Positions 1-8,141 are shown, counted from the stretch's first letter. The stretch is 38,227 nt of DNA from Lactococcus cremoris subsp. cremoris NBRC 100676 (GCF_001591705.1 NZ_BCVK01000019.1:1-38227); one strand, 5' to 3'. The notes: generated by a model not told the origin, from the sequence alone. A program made the numbers and translations.

Positions 1-277
1 CAACAATTGATAATTTCATATTATTTTATTCTCATTTTCTTAGATATTAATACTGAGGATAGTCTATATTAATCATTTTTTCTCATTTAAAATAGAATCT
101 TCCCATCCTTTGCTGATATTAGTATAGTTTATGTACCCTTAAAAATCAACAGAATTTCTGCTTTTCGGATTACCTTATTACCTTTTATTGTAATCCTACT
201 TTTATTTAATAATAATAAAAAAATGTAATGAAGTTTTTTAATGTTTTATAATTTCTCTAGAAGTCTTGAATATAAAG
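1..277. other. AT-rich stretch with no recognisable gene
   Basis: I find no convincing reading frame, RNA gene or repeat in these bases. The stretch is very AT-rich and probably holds the end of, or the spacer after, a gene outside the window. Its right edge runs into the terminator of the drug exporter. Confidence 0.5.
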
Positions 278-304
278 AAAAAAGCCTACGAATGACCGTA
301 GACT
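278..304 (-). terminator. Rho-independent terminator of the MFS exporter gene
   Basis: Read on the minus strand, AGTCTACG pairs with CGTAGGCT across a 6-nt loop (one G-T/wobble position) and is followed by a run of six T. It lies about 20 bases past the stop codon of the exporter. Confidence 0.8.
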
Positions 305-322
305 TTCTATCTGAAAAGTGAT

Positions 323-1486
323 TTAAGCTTTACCCCAATTTTTTCTATTTAAGAATAATGATAAAAATCCTGTTCCAAGTAAAATAATCGCAGAGATATA
401 GTAAGGGAATAGATGATTAATATCAAACATATATCCTGCAGCCATTGGCCCTAAGATATTACCAAAGCTTGTAAAGGCCGAATTTAAACCATTAATTGCT
501 CCCTGACGATTTCCAGCATGTTTCGATAAATAGGTCGTCACAGCTGGTCTGAACAGGTCAAAAGCTAAGAATACAACAAAGGTCGAAAGAGCCACAACTA
601 AATTTGTTTTCGTAAATGCAATAATTGCTATAAAAATTGCACTTGCAAAGAAAGTCAGTTGAATTAGACCAAGTTCTCCGATTTTATTGACAATTGTATC
701 AAATAAAAAGAGTTGGAAAAAGAGGGCCAGAATACCACTTACTGTAATGACTAAAGCAATTTCCCCCATGCTAAATCCAAAGTTAATGCTTGCCATGATA
801 CTATAAATTGACTCAAAAGCTTGTAATCCAAATGATGATATCAAAATAATGATAAATAATGAGCCAAATAATGGGTTCTTGAGAATATCAAGGAATGAAA
901 CTTTTTCGGTTTCATGATTGGCTTCCATTGTCCGTTCAGGTTCTTTTAAAATCGTTATTGTTAAAATAAAACCAATAAAAGCTAAAATTGCTGCAACGTA
1001 GAAAGGAACACGGATACCAAAATGAGCGATGAATCCACCCACACCGGGTCCAATGATAAACCCACCACTAATTGCCGCTGATACGAGTCCCATTGCTTTA
1101 GGGCGTTCGGAAATTGTAGTCATGTCAGCCACATAAGCTGTAACTGATGGCATCAGCATTGCCGCTGCAACGCCTCCTAAAGCTCGTGAAATATAAAAGC
1201 CTGTTTTCGCTTGCGCCAGTCCAAATAAAAGTTCGGAAAAAGAAAAAATAATCATTCCGATCGCAATGAGTTTTTTACGCCCAATTTTATCAGATAAAGC
1301 ACCAGCGATCGGTGAGGCAATTAACTGAGCAATGGCAAAAATAGAAATCATCATTCCCATTGTTGTCCCAGAAAAGTGCATTTGTTCTTTAAGGGTTGGC
1401 AAAACAGGAATGACTAAACCTGCACCCAAAAATACTAAGAACAGATTAGAAATTGCTAAATTCATTATGCTTTTTTTGTTTTTCAT
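323..1486 (-). CDS. MFS drug:H+ antiporter
   Basis: This is a 387-aa major facilitator protein that probably exports drugs or other small molecules in exchange for protons. It has twelve hydrophobic segments, the motif A loop GALSDKIGRKK after TM2 and a motif C GPGVGGF in TM5, the signature of 12/14-TM drug antiporters such as NorA, Bmr and PmrA. I chose the ATG at 1486 (MKNKKS) because a perfect AGGAGG lies 5 bases upstream; a longer frame back to 1513 would have no ribosome site. A TGATATAAT extended -10 and a hairpin lie upstream. The gene follows the SMR exporter on the same strand without a clear terminator between them, so read-through is possible. The substrate cannot be told from the sequence. 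Confidence 0.9.
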   Translation of the reverse strand: MKNKKSIMNLAISNLFLVFLGAGLVIPVLPTLKEQMHFSGTTMGMMISIFAIAQLIASPIAGALSDKIGRKKLIAIGMIIFSFSELLFGLAQAKTGFYISRALGGVAAAMLMPSVTAYVADMTTISERPKAMGLVSAAISGGFIIGPGVGGFIAHFGIRVPFYVAAILAFIGFILTITILKEPERTMEANHETEKVSFLDILKNPLFGSLFIIILISSFGLQAFESIYSIMASINFGFSMGEIALVITVSGILALFFQLFLFDTIVNKIGELGLIQLTFFASAIFIAIIAFTKTNLVVALSTFVVFLAFDLFRPAVTTYLSKHAGNRQGAINGLNSAFTSFGNILGPMAAGYMFDINHLFPYYISAIILLGTGFLSLFLNRKNWGKA

Positions 1487-1503
1487 TTTTTCCTCCTCAT
1501 TCA

Positions 1504-1568
1504 AAAATAGCAAATAGACTCAGCTATTGCTATTTCTTTTATTTTTTACCAATTCTCTTATTATATCA
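1504..1568 (-). promoter_or_regulatory. MFS gene promoter and leader hairpin
   Basis: On the minus strand an extended -10 (TGA then TATAAT, 1560-1568) has only a weak -35. The roughly 60-nt leader contains an imperfect inverted repeat (ATAGCAATAG with CTATTTGCTAT, about 1504-1536) followed by TTTTT, just ahead of the AGGAGG. It could be a weak attenuator or a stem affecting ribosome access. Confidence 0.5.
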
Positions 1569-1608
1569 TGAAATCTATATACTAAAAAATTAAAAGGCTG
1601 TGTCAACT

Positions 1609-1929
1609 TTAATGACCGCTTGTTACTTTTATTCCAATAATCCCCACAACTAAGCAGGCAATGAAAAGCCATGTTAATGGCGGAACTTTATCCTTAAATA
1701 TTATAAGACCAATTAAGATAGAGCCCACTGCACCAATCCCTGTCCAAATTGGATAAGCAATCCCTAAGGGAAGCTTTTTTAGAGCTAGGGCGAGAAAGCC
1801 AAAACTAGCAACCATCCCAATGATTGTTAATAATGTAAACTTTATATTTGAAAATCTGTGGCTTAACTTCATTATTGTTGCCCAAACCACTTCAAAAATT
1901 CCTGCTATTAGTAGATATATCCAAGTCAT
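1609..1929 (-). CDS. SMR-family exporter, SugE/Gdx (guanidinium) type
   Basis: A 106-aa protein with four membrane helices. The essential glutamate of small multidrug resistance proteins is at position 13 (FEVVWA), and the stretch AYPIWTGIGAVG is the signature of the SugE/Gdx branch rather than the EmrE branch. Known Gdx proteins are dual-topology homodimers that export guanidinium in exchange for protons; SugE proteins have also been linked to quaternary ammonium resistance. The start follows a strong GAGGAGG. The transcript has a leader with a terminator/antiterminator pair, which suggests ligand-controlled expression; guanidine is the obvious candidate from the gene family. Length is normal for the family. 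Confidence 0.88.
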   Translation of the reverse strand: MTWIYLLIAGIFEVVWATIMKLSHRFSNIKFTLLTIIGMVASFGFLALALKKLPLGIAYPIWTGIGAVGSILIGLIIFKDKVPPLTWLFIACLVVGIIGIKVTSGH

Positions 1930-1945
1930 TTTCGCCTCCTCAGCT

Positions 1946-2041
1946 AAAAAAAGAACGACTATCTACATTTCTTCTCAGACCTACTGAAATGCAAACAATC
2001 GTTCATACGATTTAACTCCCGGTGGAGTATTTATTCTATTT
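1946..2041 (-). promoter_or_regulatory. Attenuator leader / candidate guanidine riboswitch
   Basis: Seen: from the 5' end of the predicted RNA, hairpin P1 (ACTCC-ACCG-GGAGT, 2028-2015), then AATCGTATGAACGATT (2012-1997), a possible antiterminator stem, overlapping the 5' arm of a long terminator hairpin (GAACGAT...GTCGTTC, 2004-1953) that ends in seven T (1952-1946). The terminator loop has GGT (1981-1979), which can pair with ACC in the P1 loop, giving a loop-loop pseudoknot. Known: a hairpin plus terminator hairpin joined by loop-loop pairing resembles my memory of the mepA-motif (guanidine-IV) riboswitch, and Gdx exporters are typical guanidine riboswitch targets. Inference: a transcriptional ON switch. 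Class assignment is from memory, not from a covariance search. Confidence 0.55.
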
Positions 2042-2046
2042 TCTTC

Positions 2047-2090
2047 ATTCTATCACACTTTTTCAAAAAATGCTAAATAATTTTTTGAAA
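2047..2090 (-). promoter_or_regulatory. Promoter of the SMR gene with overlapping inverted repeat
   Basis: The minus strand shows extended -10 TGA-TAGAAT (2055-2047) and a weak -35 TTAGCA 18 bases upstream. A perfect 11-bp inverted repeat (TTTCAAAAAAT / ATTTTTTGAAA, 2061-2071 and 2080-2090) overlaps the -35 region. It could be the terminator of the upstream gene or an operator. The predicted transcription start lies about 12 nt before the first leader hairpin. Confidence 0.5.
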
Positions 2091-2114
2091 TTTTGGAGCC
2101 TAAACTCGAACCGC

Positions 2115-3524
2115 TTAGTTAAGAGGGATTCCTGTTGGAATTTGAATTCCTCCCGTCGGTTGTTTTGCTCCTGGGAATGAATCCCAGTCATAACCAGCAG
2201 GTAGGTTGCAAGTTCCGTTAACTGTTACTTGGGCATTTTCTGGAATTTTTTGGCTATCTGCGATACCATTTGATTGGTAAGTGCTTGAATAGTTTTTAGC
2301 CAATATGTTCCACCAATTGAGCGCACCATTTCCAGGTTTATCTACCCAGTCTTCATATCCCACAGGAACTCCTCCTGTTTTAATATTGGTAAATACTGCA
2401 TTTATTGAATCTCCTCCAAAAGCAGTCGCCCCTTGCGCACTAATCATATAGAGTGCATTTGTTTCTGTCAAACCTGTGCGATCTTGATTTAGGATGGCAT
2501 TTGTCGTTGATTTCGTGGCATTAAAGCTAACTTTTTGACTACCCATCAATACTCCATCAGCAAAGAATGCTACAAGCTGACGGCTTTGATAATAAGCCAA
2601 ACTGAGGTGAACTTTTTTCCCAATAGGAGCTGGTCCATAGGCAACGTATAAAGCATTTCCGCCTTCATGTACTCCTCCGCCTGCAACATTTTCTGATAAA
2701 TAGACTCCTTTTCCAGCCCATTGACCATCATCTAAACCGCTTTTGGCATCATACTGAATCCCGAAGGATACATTGCTACCGTTCATATCACCTAGCATCA
2801 GTTTCCCATGATAGCCTCGTCCAGAGCCAGTAAGATTTAAATCGGCACTTACCTCTACTGTTACAGGTCCTAATTTACTGACATTTGACTCTTCCATGAT
2901 ATTGTCACCAAAAACGGTGCGGGCAACTCCTGGAATAGTGTACAAACGAGAAACGCCTGGCTTCCAAGAAGGTTGTGGTTTTGGACTTATCCAAGCTTCA
3001 GAGTTCCAAGCGACCGCTCCATATTTCCATCCAGAATTAAGAAGGTTCTTTTGCTCATTTGAATTTTATGTGAAGTTGTGTGAACCAGAGCTGGCATTAG
3101 GATTAAATGCAACATATACTGGAATATTCCCTCCAGAATAGAATACTGGTTGACCTTTGTTATCCCATTTCCATCCTTTTTTTACAAGTTGGTTAGCTTC
3201 ATAATTACTTTTGGTGTAGTAATGATCTCCACCTTTGGCATTTGGATTGAAAACTCGATAAATTGGCGTTGATGATTTTTTGGGAGCAATCCATCCTACT
3301 CCTTCGTAAGACCAACCTGATTTGTTAACAGAATCTCGTTCAAAGGCACTACTTGTATAAAAATGCTCTCCGGTATTCTTGTTATAAAGTCGATAAATTT
3401 CTGCCTGTGTTGAGTCTGCTGAAACTTTGACCGCTCCCGTTAGCAAAATTGTCAATACTGTCAAAAATGCTATTATTCCTTTTTTCATGTTTAGCTTTTT
3501 CCACTCCTTACATTTTTCAATCAT
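2115..3524 (-). pseudogene. Secreted DUF5648-repeat/lectin-like protein broken by a stop codon
   Basis: One reading frame of 469 codons is interrupted by an in-frame TAA at 3066-3068; no other lesion is visible. The start at 3524 follows GAAGGAG with 6-nt spacing. Order: a signal peptide (KKGIIAFLTVLTILLTGAVKVSA, with a charged n-region), three DUF5648-type repeats (pattern YRLYN..GEHFYT....E....V..GW.Y.G.GW), then about 300 residues resembling a concanavalin/legume-lectin-like fold. The stop falls inside the third repeat, after GSHNFT; the residues after it, NSNEQKNLLNSGWKYG, complete that repeat, so the two halves were one protein. No LPXTG anchor is visible. The shortened product would be secreted with two and a half repeats and no lectin part. 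Likely role in the intact form: binding surface or matrix glycans. A sequencing error or a natural nonsense mutation are both possible. Confidence 0.8.
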
Positions 3525-3627
3525 TGAAAGCTCCTTCACAAAAAATTACTTTCAGAATAAGTTTATCACAAAAACACACATTAATCTATCCACCACGAAA
3601 ATTGTACGACATTATAGATTTTTTATA

Positions 3628-3657
3628 TTGGTTTTATAACATTTTTTCATGTATAAT
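3628..3657 (+). promoter_or_regulatory. Promoter giving a leaderless hydrolase mRNA
   Basis: TTGGTT (3628-3633), 18 bp, TATAAT (3652-3657). The expected start of transcription, about 7 bases after the -10, falls at 3664-3665, on the A of the ATG of the downstream gene. No Shine-Dalgarno sequence is present. Confidence 0.55.
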
Positions 3658-3664
3658 GAAATTC

Positions 3665-4600
3665 ATGAAAAAATCGCTAAGAAAACGAATTTGGACTATA
3701 TTAATTGCTATTATATCTGTCCTTTTAATCCTTAATTTAGGGGCTACTTTATATTTTTATCAAATTGCTTGTGTCCGGAATAATCAACCAATTGGACAAG
3801 TCAAAACTTCAAGTCCTAATTATTCTCTGGTTCAAAAATTTAATAAACTACCAAAATCTACCGAAACATTGACAAATAATGATTTAAAACTTGATGCTTG
3901 GTATGTGCCAGCTGAACAAAAAACCAATAATACTGTGATTGTCGTCCATGGCTTTCGTCAGGATAAATCTGCGATGCGACATTATGGTCAACTTTTCCAT
4001 GAGTTAGGCTATAATGTCTTGATGCCAGATAATCGTGGTGCCGGAAATTCACAGGGGAATTTTATTACTTTTGGCTACCATGATAAATTTGACGTGATCG
4101 CTTGGGCAAAATATTTAACTGACAAAAATCCCGAAAGTCATATCAGCCTTTATGGTCTTTCAATGGGCGCTTCTACCGTAATGATGGCCTCTAGCGAAAA
4201 GAGTTTACCATCATCAGTAAAAAATATTATCGAAGATTGTGGTTATACTAACGCTTGGGATGAAATTGTATATCAAGCCAAAGAAAGCTATAACATTCCA
4301 GCTTTCCCACTGGTTTACAGCGTTTCTCTTGAAAGCAAAATTCGACAAGGGTGGGTTTTCCAAGAAGCTAGCGCAACTAAAGCACTAGCCAAAGATAAAC
4401 TTCCCATTCTCTTGATTCATGGAAGCAAAGATACATATGTTCCAACTTCAATGGTCTATGAGAACTACAAATCAGTCAAGCCCGGAACGCCCAAAGAAAT
4501 GTTAGTTGTTAAAAATGCTGCTCACGCTCGGTCTTTCGAAACAAATCCCACACTCTATCGTCAAACAATTTCAAAATTTATGAAGACTTATAATCCGTAA
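3665..4600 (+). CDS. Membrane-anchored alpha/beta hydrolase (YqkD-like)
   Basis: A 311-aa serine hydrolase. An N-terminal membrane helix (about residues 8-30) is followed by an outward-facing catalytic domain: oxyanion loop VVHGFRQDKS, nucleophile elbow GLSMGAS, acid residue in HGSKDTYVP and histidine in AAHARS, a complete Ser-Asp-His triad. The layout matches the YqkD/FrsA-like hydrolases of Firmicutes, whose substrates are unknown. Two in-frame ATGs (3656 and 3665) are close together; the first is partly inside the -10 box, so 3665 is the likelier start. There is no ribosome site, consistent with translation of a leaderless mRNA. It is divergent from the broken surface-protein gene. Confidence 0.85.
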   Translation: MKKSLRKRIWTILIAIISVLLILNLGATLYFYQIACVRNNQPIGQVKTSSPNYSLVQKFNKLPKSTETLTNNDLKLDAWYVPAEQKTNNTVIVVHGFRQDKSAMRHYGQLFHELGYNVLMPDNRGAGNSQGNFITFGYHDKFDVIAWAKYLTDKNPESHISLYGLSMGASTVMMASSEKSLPSSVKNIIEDCGYTNAWDEIVYQAKESYNIPAFPLVYSVSLESKIRQGWVFQEASATKALAKDKLPILLIHGSKDTYVPTSMVYENYKSVKPGTPKEMLVVKNAAHARSFETNPTLYRQTISKFMKTYNP

Positions 4601-4638
4601 TTTATTGACTTTTATATCAGTGATTTATGAGTTTTTTC

Positions 4639-4668
4639 TTGACAGAAGAAGGCGAAAAATGGTATTAT
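4639..4668 (+). promoter_or_regulatory. tRNA-Leu promoter
   Basis: Perfect TTGACA (4639-4644), 18-bp spacer, TATTAT (4663-4668). The predicted start is about 10 bases before the tRNA, a short leader typical of stable RNA genes. Confidence 0.8.
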
Positions 4669-4684
4669 ATTTAGGTACTGTTTT

Positions 4685-4770
4685 GCGGTGGTGGCGGAAT
4701 TGGCAGACGCGCAGGATTAAGGATCCTGTCGGGAATTTTCTTGGTGCGGGTTCAAGTCCCGCCCACCGCA
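4685..4770 (+). tRNA. tRNA-Leu (anticodon AAG)
   Basis: An 86-nt class II tRNA. Acceptor GCGGTGG pairs with CCACCGC, discriminator A; anticodon stem CAGGA/TCCTG encloses loop TTAAGGA with anticodon AAG (A34 presumably becomes inosine); the long variable arm typical of Leu follows; T arm GCGGG-TTCAAGT-CCCGC. The CCA end is not encoded. It is a single-gene unit with its own promoter and terminator. Confidence 0.96.
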
Positions 4771-4778
4771 CTAATATT

Positions 4779-4803
4779 AACTCAGCTAAGGCTGAGTTTT
4801 TTT
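4779..4803 (+). terminator. tRNA-Leu terminator
   Basis: AACTCAGC-TAAG-GCTGAGTT followed by a run of T, 8 bases after the tRNA. Confidence 0.9.
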
Positions 4804-4842
4804 ATTTTCTAAAATTATGTACTGACCCACCCTTAGTAATTC

Positions 4843-4877
4843 AAAAAGTGATTTTACAATAATAAAATCACTTTTTT
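4843..4877. terminator. Bidirectional terminator
   Basis: A 13-bp stem (AAAAGTGATTTTA / TAAAATCACTTTT) with A and T runs on both sides. It ends the minus-strand 95-aa gene and backs up the tRNA terminator. Confidence 0.85.
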
Positions 4878-4879
4878 AT

Positions 4880-5167
4880 TCATTTTTTGGTTTGATAATT
4901 TAAAAAGCCATGAGTTGTCCCTCCTGTTGATGGGCCTACCAACATCCTTTTACGCGCTTCTTCTGTAAATTGGTTCACCACTGGAGAATTGGGAATATAC
5001 ATCAATTCTTTTAAGAGTTCACTCATTTCGCTATCAAAATTTTTACCTAATTCAATGCGCTTTTTAGCATCAATAAAATACTCGCGTTCTTTCGGACTGA
5101 CCGTTTGCTCTAACACAACTTGATAAATCAAATTAAGTAGTTCTTCTTGGTTTTTAGTAAGTTTCAT
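4880..5167 (-). CDS. Small helical protein, possibly bacteriocin immunity (EntA_Immun-like)
   Basis: A 95-aa cytoplasmic, mostly helical, charged protein without signal peptide or membrane segment. Its size and pattern (LLNLIYQVVLE, KEREYFIDAKKRIELGKNF, then a final helix) resemble enterocin A/pediocin-type immunity proteins, four-helix bundles that protect against class IIa bacteriocins. The C-terminal GPSTGGTTHGF tail is distinctive. No bacteriocin precursor or transporter lies beside it, so if this is correct it is an orphan immunity gene. The start follows AAAGGAG. It is divergent from ybaB. The family call is from pattern memory and is tentative. Confidence 0.55.
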   Translation of the reverse strand: MKLTKNQEELLNLIYQVVLEQTVSPKEREYFIDAKKRIELGKNFDSEMSELLKELMYIPNSPVVNQFTEEARKRMLVGPSTGGTTHGFLNYQTKK

Positions 5168-5213
5168 TTCTTTCTCCTTTGTTAGCTTATTTTTTTTATT
5201 ATCTTTTTTATGG

Positions 5214-5244
5214 TAAAATAGTAAGGTGTTGAAAGCCTTTCAAC
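5214..5244 (+). promoter_or_regulatory. ybaB extended -10 promoter and start-site palindrome
   Basis: Extended -10 TGG-TAAAAT (5211-5219) without a good -35. A perfect 17-bp palindrome, GTTGAAAG-C-CTTTCAAC (5228-5244), begins at about +2 of the predicted transcript. It lies between the divergent 95-aa gene and ybaB, so it could be an operator for both or a 5' RNA hairpin. Confidence 0.55.
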
Positions 5245-5272
5245 AAAATTTCTAAAAGAGGTATACATTTCC

Positions 5273-5572
5273 ATGATGAATATGCAATCAATGATGAAAC
5301 AAGCACAAAAACTTCAAAAACAAATGCAAGTTTCACAAGAAGAAATTGCCAATACAACTTTTGTTGGTAAATCTGCTCAAGACCTTGTAACGGTTGAATT
5401 TTCTGGTGATCGCACCTTGAAATCTCTTAACATTAATCCAGATGTTATTGACCCTGAAGATCCTGAAACTTTACAAGATATGGTTACTGATGCGGTTAAT
5501 GATGCACTTAGTCAAATTGAAAAAGTTACAGAACAAAAACTCGGAAAATTCACTAAAGGATTACCATTTTAA
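5273..5572 (+). CDS. YbaB/EbfC nucleoid-associated protein
   Basis: A 99-aa protein of the YbaB/EbfC family: Met/Gln-rich N-terminal helix (MKQAQKLQKQMQ), central strand region and IDPEDPETLQDMVTDAVNDAL followed by the C-terminal helix. Family members form tweezer-like dimers that bind DNA with little sequence specificity. The gene usually sits next to dnaX/recR; here it stands alone. RBS AGAGG is 11 bases from the first of several ATGs (5273, 5276, 5282), so the exact start is uncertain by a few residues. Confidence 0.93.
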   Translation: MMNMQSMMKQAQKLQKQMQVSQEEIANTTFVGKSAQDLVTVEFSGDRTLKSLNINPDVIDPEDPETLQDMVTDAVNDALSQIEKVTEQKLGKFTKGLPF

Positions 5573-5585
5573 TCCTTTCTATAAG

Positions 5586-5645
5586 TTACTGACAGAATTG
5601 TCAGAGTCTCTCTATAAACTCTCAGAGTACAAAGAGACTCGACTT
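5586..5645 (+). terminator. ybaB terminator region
   Basis: A CTGACA-GAAT-TGTCAG hairpin (5589-5604) is followed by GAGTCTCT...AGAGACTC (about 5605-5640) and a short T tract. The first hairpin is one of the many ACTGACA repeats of the window. Confidence 0.55.
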
Positions 5646-5661
5646 TTCATCAGTAATTTTT

Positions 5662-5970
5662 TTATTGTCCAAAAGGCAGTGTCAGCAACCAAAAAGTGGT
5701 CAATAAAAGAAGGATAATATTGAAAATCAGGGTAGTTACTCTCAATTTTGACCAGTAGATGCCACTCTTACTGACAGAGCGTTGAATAATATTAGGAAGA
5801 GCCATAATAAGAGGAAGCACAAAAATATTCAAGACTGAACCGCTTGTTTCTTTACTCGTCAGAATTATCCAGAAATTCAGCTTAATTTGCTGGGGTAAAA
5901 TTAAGAGAAGTATTAAACAAAAGATTAATTCTCCAATTAGCCAATAATCAAAAAAATTTAGCTTTTTCAT
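5662..5970 (-). CDS. Small membrane protein of unknown function
   Basis: A 102-aa protein with three probable membrane helices (about residues 9-27, 42-60 and 77-97) and a short basic loop (QRSVSKSGIYWSKLR) between the last two. I do not recognise a family. The start follows AAGGAG with good spacing (5970), which supports a real gene. It is a single-gene unit between terminators. Confidence 0.7.
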   Translation of the reverse strand: MKKLNFFDYWLIGELIFCLILLLILPQQIKLNFWIILTSKETSGSVLNIFVLPLIMALPNIIQRSVSKSGIYWSKLRVTTLIFNIILLLLTTFWLLTLPFGQ

Positions 5971-6020
5971 AAAACTCCTTATCCACTTATTATTATACTC
6001 TTTTCAAATTCATTTGATAG

Positions 6021-6052
6021 AAAAAAACTTATCCCCGTGGATAAGTTTTTTT
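6021..6052. terminator. Bidirectional hairpin terminator
   Basis: CTTATCC-CCGT-GGATAAG flanked by A7 and T7. It separates the small membrane-protein gene from the ptsHI unit. Confidence 0.8.
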
Positions 6053-6091
6053 ACTTCTAAAAAATCTATTATAGCTAAACAGACTATTTTT

Positions 6092-6117
6092 AAAAAAACC
6101 TGTCATTAATTGACAGG
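6092..6117 (-). terminator. ptsHI terminator
   Basis: On the minus strand CCTGTCA pairs with TGACAGG, followed by seven T. It lies about 28 bases after the ptsI stop. Confidence 0.9.
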
Positions 6118-6144
6118 CTTATCATTCGAAACTAATTGAAAATA

Positions 6145-7872
6145 TTATTTAGTATATTCTTCAACGAGGGCAATAACTTCTTCCATTGTTGCACATTCGC
6201 TCAAAGCTTTGCTAGACAATTCTTCCATTTTCTTAGAATCCAAACGTTTCATAAGTGAACGTGTTTGGAGTACTGATGTTGCTGACATTGAGAATTCGTC
6301 AAGCCCCATACCCATAAGCAATGGTACAGCAGTTTGGTCGCCGGCCATTTCACCACACATACCAGCCCATTTACCTTCAGCGTGAGCTGCTTTGATTACA
6401 TTGTTAATCAAACGAAGGATTGATGGATTGTAAGGTTGATAAAGGTAAGAAACTTGCTCATTCATACGGTCTGCAGCCATTGTATATTGGATGAGGTCGT
6501 TTGTACCAATTGAGAAGAAATCAACTTCTTTTGCAAATTGGTCTGCAAGCATTGCTGCTGCTGGAATTTCAATCATGATACCAACTTCGATACCTTCTGC
6601 GACTGGAACACCTTCTGCAATCAATTTAGCTTTTTCTTCATCATAAATCTTTTTAGCTGCACGGAACTCAGTTACGAGAGCAACCATTGGGAACATGATA
6701 CGAAGTTGTCCGTGTACAGAAGCACGCAAGAGCGCACGCAATTGTGTACGGAACATTCCGTCACCAGCTGTTGAAAGGCTGATACGAAGTGCACGCCATC
6801 CGAGGAATGGGTTCATTTCTTTAGGAAGATCAAAGTAAGGCAATGTTTTGTCACCACCGATGTCCATTGTACGGACAACAACTGGTTTACCATTCATTCC
6901 TTCAAGTACAGCTTTGTAAGCTTCGTATTGGTCATCTTCTGTTGGGAAATCTTGTGCATCCATGTACAAGAATTCTGTACGATAAAGACCAACTGCTTCA
7001 GCACCATTATCGTTAACACCTTCAACGTCTTTAGGTGTACCGATATTAGCAGCAAGCTCATAATGACGTCCATCAGCTGTAACAGTTTCAGCGTCTTTAA
7101 GAGCAGCCCATTCTGCTTTTTGAGCAGCATAAGCGTCACCAGCTTTATGGAATTCGCTTTGTTGTTCAGCAGATGGGTCAAGAATTACTTCACCTGTCAA
7201 TCCTGAAACAGCCAAAAGTTGACCTTCAGAAACAAGTTCAGTGATATTATTTGTTCCAAGAACTGCTGGAATTTCCAAAGTACGAGCCATAATTGCAGAG
7301 TGAGAAGTACGTCCACCAATGTTAGTAACAAAGGCTTTTACGAATTTCTTGTCCAATTGAGCTGTATCAGATGGTGTCAAATCTTCAGCAACGATGATTA
7401 CTTCTTCATCGATGAGTGCTGGACTTGGCAATTTAACGCCAAGAAGGTGAGCTAAAACACGTTTTGTAACGTCTTTAATATCAGCTGCACGTTCTTGCAT
7501 ATAAGCATTGTCAGTCATTCCTTCAAAGATACCGATAAACATATCAGTTACTTCTTTAAGAGCTGATTCAGCGTTAACTTTTTTGTCATTGATTACTGCT
7601 TTGATTTGAGCAGTCATATCTGGGTCAGCAAGGACCATCATATGAGCGTCAAATACAGATGCTGCTTCTTCACCAAGGGTTGTTACTGCTTTGTCCTTAA
7701 TAAGTTGAAGCTCGCTTTGCGATGTAGCAAGTGCTGCATCAAGGCGAGCTTCTTCATTAGCTGTATCAGCAATTGTCTTTGTTTCAAAAGACAAATCTGG
7801 TTGGACAAGCAAGTATGCCTTAGCTACTGCTACACCTGATGATGCGGCGATACCTTTAAGCATAGTTGTCAT
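6145..7872 (-). CDS. ptsI: Phosphoenolpyruvate-protein phosphotransferase (PTS enzyme I)
   Basis: Cytoplasmic enzyme I of the sugar phosphotransferase system, 575 aa, the usual length. It takes phosphate from PEP onto a histidine and passes it to HPr. The active-site block [12 protein letters not shown] places the phosphorylated His at about residue 191; the PEP-binding C-terminal half shows the [19 protein letters not shown] signature and CGEMAGD with the conserved Cys. The gene starts 2 bases after the ptsH stop, so the two are translated together from the ptsH promoter. Codon use is strongly biased, as in highly expressed genes. Confidence 0.98.
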   Translation of the reverse strand: MTTMLKGIAASSGVAVAKAYLLVQPDLSFETKTIADTANEEARLDAALATSQSELQLIKDKAVTTLGEEAASVFDAHMMVLADPDMTAQIKAVINDKKVNAESALKEVTDMFIGIFEGMTDNAYMQERAADIKDVTKRVLAHLLGVKLPSPALIDEEVIIVAEDLTPSDTAQLDKKFVKAFVTNIGGRTSHSAIMARTLEIPAVLGTNNITELVSEGQLLAVSGLTGEVILDPSAEQQSEFHKAGDAYAAQKAEWAALKDAETVTADGRHYELAANIGTPKDVEGVNDNGAEAVGLYRTEFLYMDAQDFPTEDDQYEAYKAVLEGMNGKPVVVRTMDIGGDKTLPYFDLPKEMNPFLGWRALRISLSTAGDGMFRTQLRALLRASVHGQLRIMFPMVALVTEFRAAKKIYDEEKAKLIAEGVPVAEGIEVGIMIEIPAAAMLADQFAKEVDFFSIGTNDLIQYTMAADRMNEQVSYLYQPYNPSILRLINNVIKAAHAEGKWAGMCGEMAGDQTAVPLLMGMGLDEFSMSATSVLQTRSLMKRLDSKKMEELSSKALSECATMEEVIALVEEYTK

Positions 7873-7874
7873 GA

Positions 7875-8141
7875 TTATTCTGCGAGTCCTTCTTTAGTCA
7901 TTGTTTCAGCGATTGTTGCGATTGCGTCGTCAGCATCTGCACCTTCAGCTGAAATAGTAACGTCAGCGCCTTGACCAACACCGAGTGACATAACACCCAT
8001 GATTGATTTAAGGTTTACTGATTTACCTTTGTATTCCAAAGTGATTTCTGATGTGAATTTTGAAGCTGTTTGCACAAGCAATGTAGCTGGACGTGCATGG
8101 ATACCAGTTTCTGCAACGATGTGGAATTCTTTAGATGCCAT
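7875..8141 (-). CDS. ptsH: Phosphocarrier protein HPr
   Basis: An 88-aa HPr. His15 (ETGIHARPA), the residue phosphorylated by enzyme I, and Ser46 (LKSIMG), the regulatory site of HPr kinase, are both present, so it can act in sugar uptake and, with CcpA, in catabolite control. I chose the ATG at 8141 (MASKEFH) because AAGGAGA lies upstream and the length then matches the family; the frame runs ten codons further up. First gene of ptsHI. Confidence 0.98.
   Translation of the reverse strand: MASKEFHIVAETGIHARPATLLVQTASKFTSEITLEYKGKSVNLKSIMGVMSLGVGQGADVTISAEGADADDAIATIAETMTKEGLAE

Noticed and set aside
4605-4862. An 85-codon plus-strand frame
   Set aside because: It reads straight through the tRNA-Leu gene and two terminators.
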